A DNA stretch of 24,588 nt from a virus. The notes under the pieces were generated by a model, which was not told the DNA's origin, ran no database searches, and saw nothing but the letters and a program-made list of their open reading frames with translations. The position numbers were made by a program, and so were the translations under genes. Shown here one piece after another: positions 20,865 to 24,588 of this stretch (its first letter is position 1; each line of letters opens with the position of its first letter). Location: the IMG/VR virus record IMGVR_UViG_3300028398_000015, positions 1-24,588 of that record; one strand, written 5' to 3'.

Positions 20865-22742
20865 ATGATAATTAATCATCATTACGAACTTCAACCTTTC
20901 TTTGATTCTCTAAAAAAGACAGATAAAATAGGATTTGACATAGAAACCTCAGGTCTTGATTTTATAGATGATAATATTTTGTCTTTACAGTTTTTAGTAA
21001 ATGATGATATTTTTGTCTTTACAAATCCAGAAATGTTTAATTATATTATTAGTCTTGTAGAAGATAAATTGTTAATTGGACATAATATTAAATTTGATAT
21101 GAAATTTGTCTTTAGTAAATTTGGAATTTTACTTAAAAATGTATACGATACAATGATTGCTAATGCAATCTTAAATGCTGGAATTAATGGGTTTAATTAT
21201 ACTTCTCTCAATTCTCTTGTTGAAAGATATTTTGGAATTAGTCTAGAAAAAGAAATTAGAAAAGAATTTGAAAATGCTTCTGAATTAACAGATGAAATGA
21301 TAGAATACGCTGGTAATGATGTAAAATATCTTATTGATATTTATAATATTCAGAAAAAAGAAATTTCCGATAATAAATTAAACAGAATTTTAGATATGGA
21401 GATGAAGTTACTTCCAGTTGTTGTTTCTATGGAAGTAGAGGGAATAAATCTTGATATAGACAAATGGCTATCTATTTCTGAAGAAAAAAGAGAATTAGCA
21501 ACTAAACTAGAAAATAAACTTAAAAATATACTATTATCAAGAGCACTATCTTCTCTTAGTTACAATAATTTATTTGAACTCATGGAAAAATTATCAATTC
21601 CAGTAACTAGAAAGAGAGATAGAGAATTATACGAATCAATTCGTCCTGGTGATAAAAATTTTATTGAAATATTATCAAGTAAATTAAACATCGGAAGTAC
21701 AAAGCAATTAAAGACATTACTAAATATTTATGGCATTGGTGTTGATTCAACTTCCTCAAAGGCACTTTCTGATTACGAATTGAAACATAAATTGACAGAA
21801 GACCAAAAAGAGTTATTTGAAACCATTTCAAAATACAGAGAAGCAAGTAAAAGAGCAACTGCATTTGGTAAAAAATATATTGAAAAATATGTAAAATCAG
21901 ACGGAAAAATCCATGCTGAGTTTAATCAATTAGGAACTGCTACTGGAAGATTTAGTTCTTCTAATCCAAACTTACAGCAAATTCCTCACACTATGGATTA
22001 TAGAAGTTGTTTTATTGCTAGCCCAGGAAAAAAGTTAATTACAGCAGATTATTCTCAAATGGAATTGAGAATTATGGCTGCTGTTTCAAATGAGCATAAG
22101 ATGATAAACGCTTACAAGAATGGGAAAGATTTACATAGATTAACTTCATCATTAATTTTCAATAAACCTGAAGAAGAAATAGAGAAAGAAGAACGCTCAG
22201 TCGGTAAGATGATTAATTTTGCTGTCTTATATGGTGCTGGTGCTTATAGAATTTCCTTAGCACTTGATATTTCTAGAAATGAAGCAGAAGAAATCTTAAA
22301 TAGATTCCATTCTGGATACAATAAGATGTATAATTTTATTGAGGAAGCCAGAAAAATTATTTTGAATAAAGGATACTCTGTTACAGTATACGGTAGAAAA
22401 AGATTTTTTGAAAAGCCAGATGTATATACAGATTATAAAGAGAAAAATAGAATTGAGCAAAGTATTATGAGGGAGGGTGTAAATCATATTATTCAAGGCA
22501 CTGGAGCAGATATTATGAAAGATGCCATGGTCAAAATGTTCTATCAGAATCCTTTTGGACACAATAAATTTAAGATTTTACTTCAAGTACACGATGAAGT
22601 TGTAGTAGAGGTTGATGAGGATATTGCTGAGGAAGCGAAAGAATTTATAAAATCAACAATGGAAAAAGCAGAATGCGTAGCACTTGGTAATAAACTTCCG
22701 TGCGAAGTAGACGCTAAAATAGCAGATACTTGGGTAAAATAA
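20865..22742 (+). CDS. polA: DNA polymerase, family A, with 3'-5' exonuclease
   Basis: This 625-aa replicative polymerase has an N-terminal proofreading domain: GFDIETSGLD (D25, E27), LIGHNIKFDMKF (N74, D78) and YAGNDVKYL (Y148, D152) carry Exo I, II and III. Then TGRFSSSNPNLQQIP (residues 360-374) leads into the polymerase core. Motif A is LITADYSQMELR (D395), motif B RSVGKMINFAVLYG (R444, K448, F452, Y456) and motif C QVHDEVV (H576, D577). The 5'-3' exonuclease of E. coli Pol I is absent, as in phage enzymes. Phe at the position of E. coli F762 predicts normal discrimination against dideoxy nucleotides. The ATG lies four bases after AGGAGG and is driven by at least two promoters. It opens the rightward replication module. 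Confidence 0.96.
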   Translation: MIINHHYELQPFFDSLKKTDKIGFDIETSGLDFIDDNILSLQFLVNDDIFVFTNPEMFNYIISLVEDKLLIGHNIKFDMKFVFSKFGILLKNVYDTMIANAILNAGINGFNYTSLNSLVERYFGISLEKEIRKEFENASELTDEMIEYAGNDVKYLIDIYNIQKKEISDNKLNRILDMEMKLLPVVVSMEVEGINLDIDKWLSISEEKRELATKLENKLKNILLSRALSSLSYNNLFELMEKLSIPVTRKRDRELYESIRPGDKNFIEILSSKLNIGSTKQLKTLLNIYGIGVDSTSSKALSDYELKHKLTEDQKELFETISKYREASKRATAFGKKYIEKYVKSDGKIHAEFNQLGTATGRFSSSNPNLQQIPHTMDYRSCFIASPGKKLITADYSQMELRIMAAVSNEHKMINAYKNGKDLHRLTSSLIFNKPEEEIEKEERSVGKMINFAVLYGAGAYRISLALDISRNEAEEILNRFHSGYNKMYNFIEEARKIILNKGYSVTVYGRKRFFEKPDVYTDYKEKNRIEQSIMREGVNHIIQGTGADIMKDAMVKMFYQNPFGHNKFKILLQVHDEVVVEVDEDIAEEAKEFIKSTMEKAECVALGNKLPCEVDAKIADTWVK

Positions 22743-22753
22743 AGGAGGATATT

Positions 22754-22993
22754 GTGAAATACTGGCACTATATTTTAGCAAAAAGAAAAATCGGTGATAT
22801 TGATGAATATTCTATTAGAGAAGCATACTATAATAGCAAGGATGAAATAGTTGCTATTACAGAAAATCCTTCTGTTGTAATAGGGGAATCAAGAGAGGAA
22901 ATTATTAATATATTAGATGGAATGTTGAAAGACGTGCAATCTTATGATGTGGTTGATTTAGATAATCTAAAATTCGGAAAGTTAGATGATTAA
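22754..22993 (+). CDS. Small conserved phage protein, unknown function
   Basis: The protein is 79 aa from the GTG at 22754-22756, five bases after AAAGGAGG, which directly follows the polymerase stop; I prefer it over a TTG at 22730 that lies inside the polymerase gene and lacks a ribosome binding site. The sequence begins MKYWHYILAKRK and contains YSIREAYYNSKDEIVAITEN, PSVVIGESREEIINILDGML and VVDLDNLKFG. The pattern (KYWxYxx, an IREAYYN strand, an ITENP motif and a GESxEEI helix) is common in small phage proteins of Gram-positive hosts, but its function is not known to me. Confidence 0.75.
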   Translation: MKYWHYILAKRKIGDIDEYSIREAYYNSKDEIVAITENPSVVIGESREEIINILDGMLKDVQSYDVVDLDNLKFGKLDD

Positions 22994-23177
22994 ACATTGT
23001 CCCAAATGTGGAAGTAAAGATACTCAATTATCAATAAGAGAAAAAGGGAGATTATTTGAATCATTTGTATTTTGTTCAAAATGTGGTGCGACAACTATTA
23101 AGTTTTATTCCACTAATATAGAAAACGCTAGAAATCTTGCAGTTAATTATTGGAATAATAGAATGGAGGTAAAATGA
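22986..23177 (+). CDS. Lar-like zinc ribbon protein
   Basis: This 63-aa protein has the arrangement HCPKCGSKDTQLSIREKG, then FVFCSKCGATTIKFYSTN and NARNLAVNYWNNR. Two CxxC pairs (about residues 5-8 and 30-33), an aromatic-and-basic strand between them and a terminal helix ending WNNR match the Lar family of restriction-alleviation-type proteins and related small phage zinc ribbons. Its ATG overlaps the stop of the previous gene (ATGATTAA), with only a weak GGAAAG upstream, so translation is probably coupled. Lar proteins are known in some prophages to relieve host type I restriction. Many relatives in phages have no shown function, so this role is a hypothesis. Confidence 0.7.
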   Translation: MIKHCPKCGSKDTQLSIREKGRLFESFVFCSKCGATTIKFYSTNIENARNLAVNYWNNRMEVK

Positions 23178-24157
23178 ATATTGAAGATTTTATTAATCGT
23201 GTTGAAAAAGAATACGGTAAAAATATATATGTCCCTATGGATACGGAAGAAGATTTTGATGTTATTAGCACTGGCTCATTAAGTCTTGATATTGCTTCTG
23301 GAATTGGTGGACTTCCAACAAGAAAAATGATTGAAATTTATGGGGCTGAAGGTTCGGGAAAATCTACTCTAAGCCTCATAGTTTCTAAGAATTATATAGA
23401 ATCTTATGATAAGCACGTTGCTTATGTTGATGTTGAAAATATGACATTTCCAGATTATGTAAAGCAAATTTTTGGATATGACCCTAAAGACAGATTTCAT
23501 CTATTTCACCCACTAACTAGTGAAGATTCATTATCAATCGCTGAAGAAAGTATTAAATCTGGGTTATTTGGTGTTGTAGTTATTGACTCTATTGGTGCAT
23601 TATCACCAAGAAAAGAGGTTGAATCTGATTTAGATAAAGATTCTTACTCTGGTTCAGCGAAACTTCTTGCCAGATTTCTTAGAAGAATTACACCATACGT
23701 TAATCATAACAATGTAATGGTTATCTTTATCAACCAGGTAAGAGATAATGTAGGAAGTTATGTTGGTGGGTACACTACCCCTGGTGGTCATAGTCTAAAA
23801 CATTTTACCACTATCAGACTAATGTTATCAGCGTCAACTAAAATTCAGGATGATAAAGATATAATCGGAAACTATGTAAAATTCGTCTACAAGAAAAATA
23901 AAGTAGCGCCACCGTTTATGTCTGGTGAATTTCCACTCATTTTTGGAAAAGGGATTGATTATATTACCGATGTAATTAATGTTGCTACGAAATTTGGTAT
24001 CCTAATTAGAAGAGGAAGTTACTATTACTTTGAAGGGGAACAAATAGGTCAGGGTAGTAAGCAAGTAGCGGATAAGTTAGGAAGTGATAACGAAATCCTT
24101 GACAGAATCATTAAAATGTGCTATAATATAGCCAACATTGGTACTGAGGAGGTATGA
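23174..24157 (+). CDS. RecA-like recombinase
   Basis: This 327-aa protein has the RecA core. Walker A is GAEGSGKST (K63). The catalytic glutamate is in YVDVENM (E88). Walker B is VVVIDSIGAL (D138). Further on, VIFINQVRDNVGSYVGGYTT and PGGHSLKHFTTIRLML match the L2 region and following strand of RecA (INQxR ... TTGGxALKF). It is shorter than bacterial RecA and lacks its long C-terminal acidic tail, as in phage UvsX- or RecA-like proteins. It would pair homologous DNA during replication or repair and act with the ssDNA-binding protein encoded two genes later. The start overlaps the stop of the Lar-like gene by four bases (ATGA) with GGAGG upstream. Its 3' end contains a promoter. Confidence 0.9.
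   Translation: MNIEDFINRVEKEYGKNIYVPMDTEEDFDVISTGSLSLDIASGIGGLPTRKMIEIYGAEGSGKSTLSLIVSKNYIESYDKHVAYVDVENMTFPDYVKQIFGYDPKDRFHLFHPLTSEDSLSIAEESIKSGLFGVVVIDSIGALSPRKEVESDLDKDSYSGSAKLLARFLRRITPYVNHNNVMVIFINQVRDNVGSYVGGYTTPGGHSLKHFTTIRLMLSASTKIQDDKDIIGNYVKFVYKKNKVAPPFMSGEFPLIFGKGIDYITDVINVATKFGILIRRGSYYYFEGEQIGQGSKQVADKLGSDNEILDRIIKMCYNIANIGTEEV
24099..24127 (+). promoter_or_regulatory. Consensus promoter inside the 3' end of the recA-like gene
   Basis: TTGACA (24099-24104), a 17-base spacer ending TAAAATGTGC, then TATAAT (24122-24127). Both hexamers are perfect, and eight bases before the -10 box match the motif in the strong promoters at 20704 and 20511. It reads toward the 91-aa gene and the probable ssDNA-binding protein gene, so those two can be expressed without the upstream genes. 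The codons here spell LDRIIKMCYNI. Confidence 0.85.
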
Positions 24158-24432
24158 TGTCAACAATTAGTGTAGAAAGAACATATAATGTAGGTCAATA
24201 TCAATCGTTAAAAGTGTGGACAAATATTGATAATATTGATATTAGTGATATTGATGATGTACTAACTGCCGTAAAGTATTTGACAATTTTACTTGATGTG
24301 GCTTATTTTAATTATATTTCTACAAGTCCTGTGGTAAACAATTCATTAACTAAAGATGTTATTGAACAATACAAGGAAGCATTAAGTAAACTAAAGCCGA
24401 AAATTCATATTGAACAAAAGGAGGAAAAATGA
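24157..24432 (+). CDS. Small protein between recombinase and ssDNA-binding genes, unknown function
   Basis: From the ATG at 24157-24159 (four bases after AGGAGG), the protein is 91 aa. The preceding ATG at 24154 has only one base of spacing, so it is less likely. It begins MSTISVERTYNVGQYQSLKV and is followed by repeated Asp/Ile in NIDNIDISDIDDVLTAVKYL, then helices and a basic-acidic C-terminus. The start with an ERTYNVGQYQSLKV strand pair is a pattern I associate with small phage replication-module proteins, but I know no function. It is transcribed from the promoter in the recA-like gene and its stop overlaps the next start (ATGA). Confidence 0.65.
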   Translation: MSTISVERTYNVGQYQSLKVWTNIDNIDISDIDDVLTAVKYLTILLDVAYFNYISTSPVVNNSLTKDVIEQYKEALSKLKPKIHIEQKEEK

Positions 24433-24588
24433 GTTTCGTAAAAATGCCAGAAAGAACCCAAAGTAATAGTGGTCAGGTAGGCAAAAAGAAATTGTACTTT
24501 AGATGGATTCCTGGGGTACATAAAGTTAGATTTCTTGATGAAGAGGGTGTTGGATTTGCGTATGTCCATTGGGTAAATGGTGCTTATG
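24429..24588 (+). CDS. Probable single-stranded-DNA-binding protein, N-terminal part (runs off right edge)
   Basis: The first 53 codons are visible from the ATG at 24429-24431, which overlaps the stop of the previous gene (ATGA) and follows AAAGGAGG. The protein begins MSFVKMPERTQSNSGQVGKK and continues KLYFRWIPGVHKVRFLDEEG and VGFAYVHWVNGAY. A short unstructured start, then paired strands with the aromatic residues F/W/Y in KLYFRWIPG and YVHW, resembles the N-terminal part of some phage ssDNA-binding proteins. Its place directly downstream of a RecA-like gene and a DNA polymerase supports this. With the rest cut off by the window edge, the assignment stays tentative. Confidence 0.5.
   Translation, partial: MSFVKMPERTQSNSGQVGKKKLYFRWIPGVHKVRFLDEEGVGFAYVHWVNGAY

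Noticed and set aside
22730-22993. TTG start within the polymerase gene for the 79-aa protein
   Set aside because: The GTG at 22754 lies five bases after AAAGGAGG, whereas the TTG has no ribosome site.
24154-24156. First of two tandem ATGs for the 91-aa gene
   Set aside because: It is only one base from AGGAGG; the second ATG has workable spacing.
1-24588. CRISPR arrays, tRNA genes, insertion sequences or attachment sites
   Set aside because: No regularly spaced direct repeats, cloverleaf-like elements, transposase frames or integrase genes were seen; no such claim is made.

Overview
The window is part of the genome of a long-tailed, non-contractile (siphovirus-type) double-stranded DNA bacteriophage or prophage. 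It holds two divergent gene blocks separated by one 424-base control region (about 20441-20864). The left block, on the minus strand, carries packaging, head, neck and tail genes in canonical order. The right block, on the plus strand, opens a replication and recombination module. No tail sheath, tRNA, CRISPR array, insertion sequence, integrase or attachment site is visible. The DNA is AT-rich and the genes carry strong AGGAGG-type ribosome binding sites. At least three promoters have consensus TTGACA-N17-TATAAT boxes with a TGTGN extension before the -10 box. Together these point to a low-GC Gram-positive (Firmicutes-like) host read by its main sigma factor. This host call is inference.

Reading leftward from the control region, there is a short run of small cysteine-containing proteins: a C2H2 finger, a CxxC protein, a DUF6557-like protein, and a 51-aa zinc ribbon like the tail of class II ribonucleotide reductase. 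These lead straight into the small terminase (itself ending in a zinc ribbon), large terminase, portal, a protease-scaffold polyprotein with a probable nested scaffold start, a probable decoration protein and the major capsid protein. The neck region follows: two unknown structural candidates, a holin-like membrane protein, a GT4-type glycosyltransferase, a zinc-ribbon connector, two further unknown neck proteins and a likely tail terminator. Then come the major tail protein, a strong intrinsic terminator, the tail assembly chaperone pair, a 1937-aa tape measure protein and the start of a further tail or baseplate protein that runs off the left edge.

Reading rightward there is a family A DNA polymerase with proofreading exonuclease, a small conserved phage protein, a Lar-like zinc ribbon, a RecA-like recombinase, a small protein of unknown function, and the start of a probable single-stranded-DNA-binding protein that runs off the right edge. 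An internal consensus promoter inside the recA-like gene would let the last two genes be expressed independently.

The most notable observations are: (1) a complete -1 ribosomal frameshift cassette in the tail chaperone gene (A AAA AAA, immediate TAG stop, 9-base spacer, long hairpin) predicting a 333-aa fusion; (2) eight diverged copies of a roughly 76-residue module in the tape measure protein, marked by a very regular D-x2-G motif; (3) a promoter family sharing AAATGTGN next to the -10 box; (4) two operator-like dyads in the divergent control region; (5) an internal ribosome binding site and ATG that could make a separate scaffold from the protease gene; (6) a glycosyltransferase and a holin-like gene embedded among the neck genes. 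No wholly unknown multi-gene system is evident. The novelty here lies in the architecture of individual phage genes and their control signals.
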